64,000 bases of DNA from Sipunculus nudus (GCA_026874595.1 CM049320.1:28072714-28136713), one strand, 5' to 3'. Numbered from the stretch's first letter, positions 24,806 through 36,324 are shown. Translations and numbers: made by a program. The notes: generated by a model not told the origin, from the letters alone.

Positions 24806-27516
24806 CTAAAAATTTAAATTACAATTGATAACGACAACTGCACATAAACCAAAAGTGTTAATTGTGGGTTTAAACTGCTAATGTATTTAAAATGTTAAAT
24901 GAGCACTAAGATAAAGAGTTATCTGTGACATAATTTTATTTAAATGGGAAATTATATGATGTTTGCTTCTGAATATCATAACCATAGTTTTATTATGAAC
25001 TGTTAAAGAGCAACATATAGTTTAAAAATGCATTGTTGTACCTGGTTTGTAGTAGAAAAGATCAAAGCCAGTCTTATTTACTTGGTTCTCAGTTTTGCTC
25101 AAGCATGCACCTCCCATAATATGCATGCCTATTTTTCGATTCACTAACAGCAGCACAGAGTAATATTTTTGAGATTTGAAAGAAAAGTAGCCAAGCTATA
25201 TAGTAAATTTTAGCCTGATTGTGCTGATTTAAGCGATACTGATGTAAATTGCTCATGTCATTAAATAATGATTAAATACTTGATAATGTTCACTTGCTTT
25301 TGATCATTCATTGATGCAACTGATTTGCATATATTAAAAACAACTAATTTTACATTCAATCCTGTTGATTCATATTTAAATCCGTTCCTGCTTATTTGTT
25401 TTGATGTGGTTGGTATATATACTTCATAATATAATGCTGATTCAGTGAGAAAACAACTGTACCAATTTACTGAAGGTAGATGAAAACGTGTGACACATTT
25501 CTAAGAAATTAACAGCAAGAGTCAAATTGAATGTTTAAGTTCCTATTAGTGTTTGGAATTGTGGAAAAGTACATGGCATCTTAATTTTAAAATGTAAGAG
25601 GCATTTAAGTATTAGAACGGAGTTACCGACTAGTTTTAGCTGATATAATTTTAAGAAACCTACCTTTCTTCTTTAGCAGCCGCCGTTTCCTCCCTCCGTC
25701 CCTGTCACTTGCATATTTAAGCCATTTTTTATGGCTTCCTCTGCCTGGCTTTCGGTCAGGTTGCTGCCCTTTGCTGCATCTGTTTCATGAGATAAATTAT
25801 AAAATAAATCAATATTTTGTTCTGTTGTTGTTTCACAATGTAATTGGCATAATATCTGACAAGGTCAATGAAATAATTCTGAAACAAAATGGTTTCCAAT
25901 ATGGAATTACATGTGTATTGTAATAGAAAAAAAAATACATCCAATATGCAATACACCTGCTATTTATTAATACAGAGACGAGGCATTTGGAGTAAGACGG
26001 TTTAAAATTTTCATTTCAGATTCAGTATTATTTTTAGCTTAATAGGTTGGCTTTTTGTCCCATCTGGGTCCCATGCTATATATACCACTGATATCAGTTT
26101 ATACAGACCGCCAAATTATGGTTAATAGTATTTAACAAGTTTTGAAGTTAGATATGAAACCATTTATGAAACTTATACTTTTTGTCTCATACCTTTAATT
26201 ACACCGGCCAGAAGCAGACTCCTGAGACCTATCTTGCTGCCTTTCCCCAGCCAGTTGAACTGGCTGGCAAGTGGGTTTGTCATCAGCTCTGTCATGATTC
26301 TGCTGATGACCTCTTTTGCATTAAACCCTCCGAGACTGCACAGGTAGCGAACCTATGGAACGATAATTTATTACAAATTAATACACACAGACTGGTTTGA
26401 GATTGGATGCTTTTCAGCTTCAGTCATGCTGAAATATATAAATGAGTCTTTTTTTCCCCCATCAGCCTTCTGTCAGGAAGTTTATTGAAAGGCACAAATC
26501 ATAACTGTTAGACCTTGTCAGTTCTTGCTTAACATGCCCTATTAAAATCATCTTGGATTCCCCGCATAAGATCACAGTGACCCATTCTGGGAGTTGAAGA
26601 AATACTTGGCCAATGATAATCAGGTCACTGATGTAGATGGAGCTTCTTTATTACCTTGATGCTGTTACACATGTAGCCAGCAGGATAGCTTGTACTCAAA
26701 TCCTTTATCTGACTGTATTACTACACATGCTATATATAGACTGTATAAATGCGATACATGATATAGTGCTGTATGTGTATCATATCACTACAGGAGTTAC
26801 ATAGTAAAAACATGTTTTTTTCACCATGAGAGTGGGCTCTCCTATTTATTGATGTGGAACAAACATTTCAAACAATTAACATTTAATAATGTACCAGATC
26901 ACAAAAATTTGTCCGACACATATATCCTAGTCAGAAAGCCAAATAGGAACAAAACTAGGTAGGGTGCCTTACCATACATGCAGATTTTCACCCGCGCGGG
27001 TACCGGCATGCGGGTGACTTATTAGTTGGGATAAACGCATGCACTAATAACAATATTTCTCAAATTTTAGTGTAATGTGTTTAGAAAATATTAAGTGTAA
27101 ACAGTTATACTAACTGATGAGGCATATTAAAGCGGATTAATATCTCATCTCACCAACCAGGCTTGAATGGTGGCTATTTCCTGTTACACTCTTAACTAAA
27201 TCTGGCCCCGGGCCGCATCGCAATGAAGACTGGTCGTATATTTTTTATGCAGTCTAATGAGCTCTATCAGCTCCTTTTTCTTTTCAAATACAAGGACACA
27301 TTACTTACAAGGGACCTCCGTTTCTCTTTGTCTTCGAGAAGTGTATTTATAGTAGCAACATCATTTTCTGACCTCAGTGGAAGATTGAAATCCTCTATAG
27401 CAACTTTAATGTCCACATCTGGTGTCTGTTGGTTCTCAAGAATTTTCTTGAGAAGTATGGTGTTTGAACGTATCATGCCCTTGATTTTTTCAAGTTCTAT
27501 TAGGACCTTTTTGTCC
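24726..27516 (-). CDS. DUF4806-domain protein, one-base frameshift
   Basis: Minus-strand exons: 27309-27516, 26193-26352, 25664-25779, 24726-24805; a possible first exon is 27900-27924. The order of motifs matches the DUF4806 pattern as I know it: an Ile/Leu-rich helix (KKVLIELEKIKGMIRSN), FNLPLRSENDVATINTLL, VRYLCSLGGFNAKEVI, LMTNPLASQFNWLGKGSK, a TESQAEEAIK helix, then KKWLKYASDRDGGRKRR and an acidic Ser-rich tail ending SSETSADED. Exon 3 is 116 nt. The frame changes in a six-A run (plus 25725-25730). One more A would make 117 nt and would restore both the motif and the phase needed by the last exon. So it is either a one-base assembly error or a broken gene. Function unknown; DUF4806 proteins are often multicopy. 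It lies inside the TIR element 24051-29793. Confidence 0.75.
25664..25779 (-). CDS. DUF4806 gene, exon with A-tract frameshift
   Basis: 116 nt, acceptor GAAACAG, donor GTAGGT. The first part reads DAAKGSNLTESQAEEAIK in the entry frame. The second part, WLKYASDRDGGRKRRLLKKK, is in the next frame. Confidence 0.75.
26193..26352 (-). CDS. DUF4806 gene, central domain exon
   Basis: 160 nt, phase 0/1, acceptor TTCCATAG, donor GTATGA. Reads VRYLCSLGGFNAKEV...LMTNPLASQFNWLG. The upstream acceptor was chosen over CTGTGCAG because only it keeps phase 0 and the VRYLCSLGG motif. Confidence 0.8.
27309..27516 (-). CDS. DUF4806 gene, N-terminal domain exon
   Basis: 208 nt, starts phase 2, acceptor AATTGCAG, donor GTAAGT. 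Encodes DKKVLIELEKIKGMI... and IEDFNLPLRSENDVATIN. Confidence 0.8.
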
Positions 27517-27899
27517 CTGCAATTATAACAGAGCTCAAGGACCAAAAACTCACATGTGAATGTTTCCAATATGATAAAACTGTAAAAGCATAATCTGTAT
27601 ATTTCATAAGGGAAACTTCTTGAAATTTAATAATTCCAGCTGAACATCTGCAGAGAATTCTAACAGGATACAGGAACTTTAGGCATAAACTACTATTATG
27701 CTGAACAGTTTGCAACTTTGACATGGCTGCTATGTTGAGATTTTACAAATATATTCATGTCAGTTAAGAAGGAAAAAAAAAGCTGAATGGACTGTCCTTA
27801 AAACTTTTATATGATTACAGTAATAGTATAGGGAATAATGAACTCTCTGTTACTTCTTTACTGGTATTCATGATGCCTGTATAAAAGCTGAACACTTAC

Positions 27900-27924
27900 T
27901 GAGAGCTTCGAATACACAACATTC
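27900..27924 (-). CDS. possible first exon of the DUF4806 gene
   Basis: 25 nt between TTTTATGAG and GTAAGTG. It contains an ATG (27922-27920) whose frame reads MLCIRSSQ into DKKVLIE with the right phase. Supported only by phase and splice consensus; a longer 5' part may be missing. Confidence 0.3.
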
Positions 27925-28594
27925 CTCATAAAATCAGAGAAAAAAAATCTAGCTACAAAAGTTTGTATTAATACTGACAGCAGTGGCGTCAATTTATCAT
28001 CGGGGGGGGGGGGGCTCACACACACACACACACATACACACATACCTATATATTATAAATATATATATAAATACCCTTTTAGCGTCTGTATGACACATAT
28101 ACTTGATCATATATACTTGAACAAATATACATTTCAAATATGTTAAAATTAAGAATAAGGTTTTAAAAATAAGGCATTATGTTTCCAGCATAAGTTAATT
28201 CTAAACCAGGTTTCACTATATTTCATTGTTAACTCATAAATGGAACCAAAGTCTTTATTTCTATTTATTAATATATTTCATTTGCAATATATAAATATTA
28301 TTCTCTAAATAGTTCGGGAGGGGGTGATTACATTGATCACCCACACCCCCCTCCCCGCCACTTAACTGTACTGCCAGCTTGAAAAATAAAAATTAGTGGA
28401 CAAATTTCTTTCATCTTATGCACATGCATATGTATGGGTCATGGGTATCACCCTTAAAAAGAAATTACTCCTTGCGCGTGCCGAAGGAAAAGATTACTGT
28501 CCTGACAAAGTGACGGACAGGCTTGCCTTTGGTTTAACGTGGTAAAGCATATATAGATGGCGTGTTTGTGTGTGTGCGTGTTATTTTATTGCAC

Positions 28595-29420
28595 ACTCGG
28601 ATGCCGAAATCGGGCCGTCGACTGATATTTAACGAACTTTATTTGATTCTTGAATCAACAAAATTGTATGCTTAGGCCCCATGATTATTTATCGGAATTC
28701 TTGGACTGTGATAAAGTTTGCTAATGCCAGCCTAAAACTAATAGGCCCTTTCCTGTGTTCAATATAAATAATCCCTAACCTTATCATGCCGACGTCAGGC
28801 CGAAATTGGGCCGATGACTGATATTTAACAAACTTTAGGCCTATCGTGGTTTCTCAAAGCAACCCATTTAAAGATTATTTATCGAAAACCGTGGACAGTG
28901 ATAAAATTTGCTAATATAGATCCCTACTAACTATAATAGGTCCTTTCCTGTGTTCAGTAGGCATATAATAATTCCAAACCTTTTCATGCCAAAGTCGGGA
29001 ATGAAATCGGGCTCACGACTGATATTTAACGATCTTTGTTTCGCGAAGCAACACAACACAATTAGGCCTATAGCCTTAAAGATTACTTATAGGAAACCTT
29101 GGACTGTGAAAAAAAATTGCTAATAACAGACCTAATGTAATAGGCCCTTTCCGGTGTTCAATATAAATAATTCCGAAGCTTATCATGCCAACGTCATGCT
29201 GAAATCGGGCCGACGACTGATAGGGCCTATTTAAATATAACGAACTTTATTTGTTTTCGAAGCACCGCAATTAGGCTTATGATTATATTTATCGGAAACT
29301 TTGGACTATGGTAAAATTGTTATAGGCCCTGTGTTCAATATTGACAATTCCCAACCTTATCATGCCGACGTCAGGCCGAAATTGGGCCGACAACTGATAT
29401 TTGGTAAATTTGCCACTTTC
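28595..29420. repeat. ~195-bp tandem array inside the TIR element
   Basis: About five units marked by 'catgccgacgtcaggccgaa' or relatives (near 28600, 28789, 28984, 29187, 29360). Each is followed by 'gactgatatttaacgaactt' and 'ggcccttt'. Confidence 0.85.
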
Positions 29421-29559
29421 TTGAAGTTATGCGATTATAAATTATTTATGTGATAATTTTGTTTATGGTTTTGCTTGTTAATTGTATATAAATTAATACA
29501 ACGGGGGTGAAATATTTGGAGCCATATCTTGAGTGAATGACTGAATTATTAATGAATGG

Positions 29560-29793
29560 GAAAGCATATTGGTCTTCATGCAAAGTCTTCAAGTGGCACT
29601 AGATCAAGCGCGAATGGACACTGCTGCGCTGACGTCGGCCCCACAGCTCTGGTCGACGGCGACCATGCCGATCAAAACAGACGGAACACGCGCTTATGGA
29701 CGCTTCTTAGCCGACGTCGGCACGACATTTCTGGCCGACGGCGACCGTACCGACCAAAACAGACGTCGGTACGACAGAGCTGTGCTATCTGGG
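29560..29793. repeat. right subterminal repeats
   Basis: Two copies of a GC-rich block with CTGACGTCGGCCC or CCGACGTCGGCAC, GACGGCGACC and CGAYCAAAACAGACG. It contains the palindrome GCCGACGTCGGC. The open frames across it are by-products of the repeat. Confidence 0.7.
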
Positions 29794-29796
29794 ATC

Positions 29797-30319
29797 CACG
29801 TGGCACCACCAGTTTGCAGGAATGAATGAAACACTCCATGATGAATACCAATGCAAAAAATCATGGTCATCAATGCTTCAGTTGTCCATGTAGTGCAGTT
29901 TCTGTATCAAATTATTAATTATTCTGACGGGTATTTACAAGCCCCATCGCTCGGAGGATATGGGTAACAGAGACCTAATTTCATGTTTCCACAGAAATTT
30001 TTCATGGACCTCCCTGGATGTCAAGTTAAAGATTCCAGGTCCAGCGGTTAAGATTTCTTCCCTGTAGACAGATGACAGCTTCTTTGAAATTATCAAAAAT
30101 AGAGAAAAAAAATTGTAAAAATTAGAAAAAAGTACAGGTGGCGCCACAAGTTTGCAGGAACTGATGGAACCTCCATCAATATTGATGCAAATAAATCATG
30201 GTGATCAATGCAGTAGTTATTCAGATAGTGCAGCTTTTGTATCAAATCTTTGATTATTCTGGAGGGTACTTGCGAGCTCCATAGCTCAGAGAATATGGGT
30301 AACAGAGACCTAATTTAAG
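29797..30319. repeat. ~330-bp satellite, middle part
   Basis: Resumes at the GTGGCACCACCAG landmark. Landmarks at 29802 and 30140 are 338 apart. Interrupted at 30319 by the hAT-like element. Confidence 0.85.
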
Positions 30320-31030
30320 CAGACCTGGGAGCCAGCCGTTGACCTGTAAATCGGATGGCTGGAAGAAAAACTGACTGGCTAGCCGGCTGAGCCGGCTCAG
30401 GTCTAAGAAAAATGATGATGGCTGAGTGGACAACGTTGTGGCTGGCTAGCCGGCTGAGCCGTAAAGATGAGGCAAATATCTTATGGACAAAATGTTGTCT
30501 CAGTCTAATGCAATTATATTTATAAGTACAATAATATGAAACAAACTTAAAGAATATTTTGACAAGGTAATTACCCATTGGATAAATAAATTTTATTCAA
30601 TATCACGCCGGGCGTGTACAAGGACAGTGAGTGGTTACGTGAAGGATGGGGAATCCCCCACTCTGTTTTCAGATCTGACAATATAGCTTGTTTTGGTGAA
30701 GCTGAGCGCTTATTTGATCAGATGAAAATTGTTATGATTTTCCTCATTTCTTTTGACAGACGTTGGGTACACATGATTTATTTGATCTCAACTGATATAA
30801 CGTTACATTGCTAAAAGCATCTTGAAAAATCGAAGGTTTCAATTCAGCTATTGAGATATAGATATCATTGTTTGCATCCCCTAAGCAACTGTTTTCGTGC
30901 GCTCACTTGCATGACAGTTCAACCAGATAATCGTTTTTCGTGTGCCGAACTTAGTGTCATGGCTTGACGTACTGTGTGCTTCTTTTTTAACTTTATCACA
31001 TGAGATTATGTGAAAGGGCGAAAATTTTGT

Positions 31031-31092
<62 letters not shown>

Positions 31093-32373
31093 TACGGAAA
31101 GTCATGCTTCACCTGCGAGTGTCTCTAAATTAATCAAAACATTTGGTAACAATCTGTCATTTGAGGAGGGAGAGCGGTGACATAACGTACAAAATCGAAC
31201 CCCAGCCAAAGAGTTTTTATAATAATCATGAAAATTTGATTACTTTAAACATATTTTGAATTCTTCTTGATGTAATGTGAACAGACCAACTCACTGCCAC
31301 AACCACGAAATCTCTAATTCCTTTTAGCCTAGCCTCTGATCGACATGTTTTTTTTTTTCCTGCGCTGAACATTCCCGGTTGCAGTCGTGTACGTAATTTG
31401 TCACGTGTCTTAACTGAAATAGGAATGCTGTCATGAATTTTCGCAGTGTCAGCCTCAATCATTCCCGTGACCTGTGTGACCCTTAATATGTTCATGCAGC
31501 AATATGTTTGTCAGTGGTTGAAGCAGCCGGTGTCTGCAGCTGTTTGACACTGATTTGGTCTCGCGTTTTGAATTCAAATTGCTAACCAATCAGTCTCGCT
31601 TAAAAGTGTAGTTTCTACTCAAGGATTTTATGACATTTATCCATGTGTTTACGCGAATGACATTTGTAGCATGATTATAATATGAGGTAGTTATGAGCGG
31701 TCGCTGGCTGCCGACATCGTTTCTTTGTTATACGTACACTAAAATGTCATATATTGGCTGAAAACAATGATAACAAAAATGCATGCATATTTTTTCCATA
31801 CATATAACAGCTTTTCCCTATGGTTTCCGTTCATTTAATCCTGAATTTTAACCGAGCAGTATATGATTTTTTTTAAATATTGCACATCAACCTCAACAAC
31901 TTTAAATGATCAAGCATCAGTATCACACTGAATAAACTTGTGAATGATCTGGATTCTGGTATATTTTGAGCAACCAGGGTTAGACAAACGCCCTTGATCA
32001 AACGGGGAATATACCAGTTATCCGGTCTGAAAAAAAGGGGCTTGCGGGAACCTTGTTGACTGTCTAACATAATGACTTACAACTTCCATAAAATTAATCA
32101 TGCATTACCATTGCGAAGCCATGCAGCTCGATGATATCTGCTTGAGACGGGTTTGTGTTTATATGTTACTGTAGTAACTATTTACAAGCTGACGACTGCA
32201 AGCGAATATCCCTTTTGTCATCAGCTTATCAGTATTTCGCCGGCGGCTGAGCCGGTGTTTAATAATCGGCGGCGGCTGGCGCAATTCGACGGCTCAAGAA
32301 AACTATCGGCGGCGGCTTGCTTATAAAATAAACGGCGGCGGCTGGCTCAATTCGGCGGCGGCTCCCAGGTCTG
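30320..32373. mobile_element. hAT-like non-autonomous element, 8-bp target-site duplication
   Basis: Termini CAGACCTGGGAGCC (30320-30333) and GGCTCCCAGGTCTG (32360-32373) are perfect inverted repeats. AATTTAAG is duplicated at 30312-30319 and 32374-32381. CA.. ends and an 8-bp duplication are hAT hallmarks. Subterminal regions are full of GGCTGGC/GCCGGCTGAGCC words (left) and CGGCGGCGGCTG words (right), like transposase-binding clusters. 2054 bp with no transposase frame; an (AT)n tract lies at 31033-31089. Confidence 0.88.
31033..31089. repeat. (AT)n microsatellite
   Basis: 57 bases of uninterrupted AT inside the hAT-like element. Confidence 0.95.
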
Positions 32374-32381
32374 AATTTAAG

Positions 32382-33205
32382 GTTTCCTAGGAGCTATTTC
32401 ATGGACCTCTCAGGATGTCACGTTTAAAGATTCCAGGTCGAGCGGTTACGACTTGTTCCCTGTTGACAGATGACAGCTTCTTTGAAAGTATCAAAAATAG
32501 AGAAAAAAAATCGTAAAAATTAGAAAAAGTAGGTTACGCCACCAGTTTGCAGGAACTGATGGTACCTCCATGATCAATATTCATGGAAAAATCATAGTGA
32601 TCAATGCAGTAGTTTTCAAGATAGTGCAGCTTTTGTATCAAATCTTTTATTATTCTGGAGGGTTTACTTACGAGCTCCATAGCTCGGAGAATATGGGAAA
32701 CAGAGACCTAATTTCATGTTTCAACAGAAATTTTTCATTGACCTCTCAGGATGTCAAGTTAAAAGATTCCAGGTTCAGCGGTTACGATTTGTGCACTGTT
32801 GACAGATAACAGCTTCTTCAAAAATACAGAAAAAATCGTAAAAGTTAGAAAAAGTACAGGTGGCGCCATCAGTTTGCAAGAACTGATGGAACACTCCATG
32901 ATCAATATTCATGCAAAAAATCATGGTGGTCAAGGCAGTAGTTATAAAGGTACTGAAGTTTTTGTATCAATTTTTTTATTACTCTGGGGGGGGGGAGGTA
33001 GTTTCGAGACCCATCGCTCGGAGAATATGGGTAACAGAGACCTAATTTCAGGTTTCCAAGGAGATTTTTTATGGACCTCCCTGGAGGTCAAGTTAAAAGA
33101 TATCAGGTCCAGCTGTTACGATTTGTGCCCTGTTAACGGACGTCCGGACGGACGACGGACAAAGAGTGATCGCTATAGCTCAGATGACTTTCAGTCAGCT
33201 GAGTA
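32382..33205. repeat. ~330-bp satellite, right part and hairpin tail
   Basis: Two and a half units (landmarks 32535 and 32862). The region ends in GGACGGACGACGGAC followed by a GCTCAGATGACTTTCAGTCAGCTGAG-type hairpin split over 33178-33203. Confidence 0.8.
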
Positions 33206-33214
33206 AAAATCTAG

Positions 33215-33560
33215 CCTTTTTAATATTTTGCGACTTGCATATTGCGCCAGTTACAAAAAAATATGCAATACTGGAGAGTACTTCTCATTAACCATACGTG
33301 TAGCTGTGCAGGATCGTTTGCTGAAACCTTATTGGTTAAAATTGGCACGTGGGCAAGGACGAACAGCCGAACATATGTAGTTAGTGACAGACCAGGCTGG
33401 CGGGTAAATTAACCGCGGGCGTCTGTATCATTTTATGAAAGGCTCATACATACATCCCCAGAGACATCTGTGCGCCTATGTTTAACAAAAACATCTCATG
33501 TTAGAGCCAGGGCTGCCGCCGGCCGATACTTGTTGAAGCCGAGTCGACCTACAATCGGCT
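33215..33560. repeat. ~345-bp duplicated segment, copy 1
   Basis: Shares ordered blocks with 34410-34760 in direct orientation: 'gcatattg', 'ggatcgtttgctg', 'attggttaaaa', 'ccacgtgggcaa'-type, 'gacagaccaggctggcggg', 'aacaaaaac', 'gccgatact'. Confidence 0.75.
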
Positions 33561-33788
33561 TGACTTTATTACTGGTAAACGTGAGCCGACTTTGTATGGT
33601 ATGATTTGAGAAAAAATAATCGATTTATTATAGTAATTAAGCATCTCCCTTTTTTTAAGCAGATCATCTCTGATGAATTGAACAACAGTGTTCAGTATAT
33701 TATTTCTGTCTGGTCGCTTAAAACACATGGTCGTTAAAGTTTGCAGTGGCGTCAATAGGGGGAGGGGGAAGGAAGGGGGTGGTATATA

Positions 33789-33820
33789 TACCCCCCCCCC
33801 CCCCCCCACACACACACACT
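33789..33820. repeat. poly-C/CA microsatellite
   Basis: A C tract followed by CACACACACAC. Confidence 0.9.
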
Positions 33821-33861
33821 TATTAGCATCAGGGGATGACCATTTTAAAAATATTAGAATA

Positions 33862-34179
33862 AAGCCGCGTGTCCTCTTGTACGGATGCGGTGCGTGTGCG
33901 GTGCGGATACGTATGCGGATATTTTGTGCGTGTGTGTCCATTTGATAGGTTTTTCAGTGCGTTTTTAGGTCTTTCACTCTCTTTCACCTCTACAAAATGG
34001 CACTTTCCGCATGCGTTTCCGCATACGGTTTTCAAAAAACGTATCCGTTTCCGCTCGCCGCACGCACTCCGCACCGCATAAGTGGACACACTCCTTCTTT
34101 ATTTCATATGTGCGATTTAAAACGCGTCCGCATCCGCATCCGTATCCGTATCTATACCGCATAAGTGGACACGCAGCTT
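33862..34179. mobile_element. MITE with AAGCYGCGTGTCC termini and TA duplication
   Basis: 318 bp. Left AAGCCGCGTGTCCTCTTGTA and right (reverse complement AAGCTGCGTGTCCACTTATG) are inverted repeats, with TA outside both ends. The interior is built of GCGGAT/CATCCG hexamer runs on both arms. No coding. Confidence 0.75.
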
Positions 34180-34290
34180 TAGATGTCTTACCAACCACGC
34201 TCACAAATTTGTTTGCTGACAGTTTGCATACGTTTTAGCTTTCTAGTCTCTTAACTTTTGCCTTTCATTATATTATTTATTTAATTACTA

Positions 34291-34313
34291 TTCGACAAAA
34301 GCTAGATCGGATA
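34291..34313 (+). repeat. TTCGACAAAAGCTAGATCGG block, copy 2
   Basis: Exact partner of 22199-22220, followed by a related ATTACCTGATGAACCTTAGG. Confidence 0.7.
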
Positions 34314-34409
34314 AAAATATTTAGAATTATATATATTTCCTGATTACCTGATGAACCTTAGGCATGGCCGCCTCATGCGCGGTAGACGGTAACGCGACAA
34401 TCCAGTCTC

Positions 34410-34760
34410 TTTTTTAAAATTTTAAGTTGCATATTGGGGCAGACGCTAAAAATATGCAACAGGAAAGAAGGTTCTCATGGGCTACATAAGTGACGAGTAG
34501 GATCGTTTGCTGTAATCTGATTGGTTAAAAGTGCCACGTGGGCAATGGAGAACAGCCAATAATATAGAGTAAATGACAGACCAGGCTGGCGGGAAAATTA
34601 ATGTCAATTGACAACTTAACCGGGCATCTGTATTCTTTAATAAGGAGTTTATACATATATACACGGAGACGTCTGTAGGCTTATATATAACAAAAACGTA
34701 TATTTGAGCCAGGCGCCGATGGCCGATACTGGTTATCTAAAGCCGACTCGAAGTTGCCAA
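34410..34760. repeat. ~345-bp duplicated segment, copy 2
   Basis: Direct diverged copy of 33215-33560, about 1.2 kb away. It could be a segmental duplication or long terminal repeats of a small element. Confidence 0.75.
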
Positions 34761-34906
34761 GTGATTAATGTTACCTCAAATCGGTTGTCAGGGGAGGTCA
34801 AGCAACGGACCAAGTGTAACGGTTACACATTCTTTCCAAATATATCCTAAATATTGGCACCAGTGTACACGTTGGTCTTCTCTATTACACAATAAATATA
34901 GGCCAA

Positions 34907-34909
<3 letters not shown>

Positions 34910-34984
<75 letters not shown>
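34910..34984. repeat. (AT)n microsatellite
   Basis: About 74 bases of AT. Confidence 0.95.
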
Positions 34985-34989
<5 letters not shown>

Positions 34990-35079
34990 CTTCAGTACAC
35001 GCCCCGCACGAAGCTATAAATAGATTCATGTATGATCCATAAGTCTAATCTTATCATTTCCAGTTTTCACCATTAAAAC

Positions 35080-36100
35080 CAGCTAGCTATTCACCAGACA
35101 CCTGCCTTATTTGTAGATTTACTGTGATTCCTGGCTTTACCTACTCTATGTGTAATTAATGAACTGCAAGTAATTTCTGCCAATAAAAGATCTTATAACT
35201 GCCATGTAAAGTGCCCGTGGACACACATGTTTGTCTACAAGCTATTAATTAGTAAACATGGTAGACGCGCTCATATTGACGCAATGAAAATAATATGACC
35301 CGAGGTGGTCGATTGCAAATGCGGTAAAAGGTGAAATCTCACTATAGTTTCTTTGTGAGAACTCAGCAGGGAAGATATATCTATATATGGTCAACGATAG
35401 ACCCCTGAAAGCGATCACACAGGTTTCGTGCTATTTCGCGCACGACTTGTGAAATATAAAGTTTAATTAAGTAAATTTATAGAGCAGAAAGGCCTATAGA
35501 GTAGGCCTAAGTGCATTGACAACATCTGTTCCAAAAATAAATTTATGTATTTGGTGGAAAAACGTAGGCCCCCTATTTAATCTTTTTTTAAACCTTTAAA
35601 ATTTGGATCTACTTTATAATATCCATGACGCGGCACTATGAAAATAAACAGAAAAATGATTGGGTTACGTGCTAGCTTGCTCGGTGATATTTCGTTTTAC
35701 AACTGTTTTCAAAAGTATGCTTAAGCATTCCCAAAGGCCTAAGTTGTTCACAGTGCTGACAATGTATCGGGGTCAGAATTTAGGTCAAAAGTTTGGATTA
35801 GCACGCATCAATCTGTGGGTGTCAGCAGGGGCCCATCATTTTCTCCAGTCGATCTTGCCCATGCATGCGTAGAGGTTGAGTGAGAGCTCGTCAGATTTGC
35901 CGCCAGATGTCGTTGTTTTGATAAGTTTGGGTTATAATCGGCGCTGCCCCTATATGTTACCAACACGTGGATAATATTATACACAAAATTATACACATCT
36001 TTTCTACACCCGTTGGATCAGCTCTTCATTTTGGCTTATTTTATAAAAGGTTCAAAGGATTATTTCATATACGAACTGGGAACTGGGAACCATTTCCACC
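35080..36100. repeat. dispersed repeat, copy 2
   Basis: Shares the ordered blocks listed for 16730-17240, including GATTTGCCGCCAGATGTC (about 35895) and 'tatgttaccaacacgtggat' (about 35952). No gene seen. Confidence 0.5.
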
Positions 36101-36324
36101 GTTAAATGCATGAATTAATAGGCTGCTTCCTACTACAGATCCCTGCGCGGGCCCCGCTCGCTCAAATTAAGGTCACAGGTGCGTAATAAGAACCCCTCTC
36201 GGCAGGAAATGTCTATAGTTCTAAAATATGTGTGCAGAGTAATATATTAATTCTACGAAAAAGTGGGTCAATAGTTGGCTTTAATAAAAGAAAACACATG
36301 AAGCCATATAAAATACATACAAGG

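Larger units (their letters stand above)
24051..29793. mobile_element. 5.74-kb TIR element carrying a DUF4806 gene
   Basis: Left end CCCAGATAACACACATCTGT and right end (reverse complement CCCAGATAGCACAGCTCTGT) form terminal inverted repeats. ATC flanks both ends (24048-24050, 29794-29796). Deleting the element and one ATC rejoins the ~330-bp satellite: 13 nt then lie between AAAAATT and GTGGC, exactly as in an uninterrupted unit. Inside are GC-rich palindromic subterminal repeats at both ends, a minus-strand DUF4806 gene (24726-27516) and a ~195-bp tandem array (28595-29420). No transposase was seen, so it is non-autonomous or decayed. The superfamily is undetermined; a 3-bp duplication fits CACTA/EnSpm among others. 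Confidence 0.75.

Noticed and set aside
27858-28043. 61-codon minus-strand frame starting in CVCVCV
   Set aside because: The start lies in a CA/G microsatellite; only its 25-nt 3' part was kept as a weak exon candidate.
29556-29829. Two overlapping 86-89 codon frames with repeated ADVG/DGD words
   Set aside because: They are translations of the GC-rich subterminal repeat of the TIR element.
30881-31105. Frame with a long Ile-Tyr run
   Set aside because: Translation of an (AT)n microsatellite; the same applies at 34768-35029 and 47079-47354.
33549-34238. Several overlapping open frames on both strands
   Set aside because: They arise from the hexamer-rich MITE and the C/CA tract.
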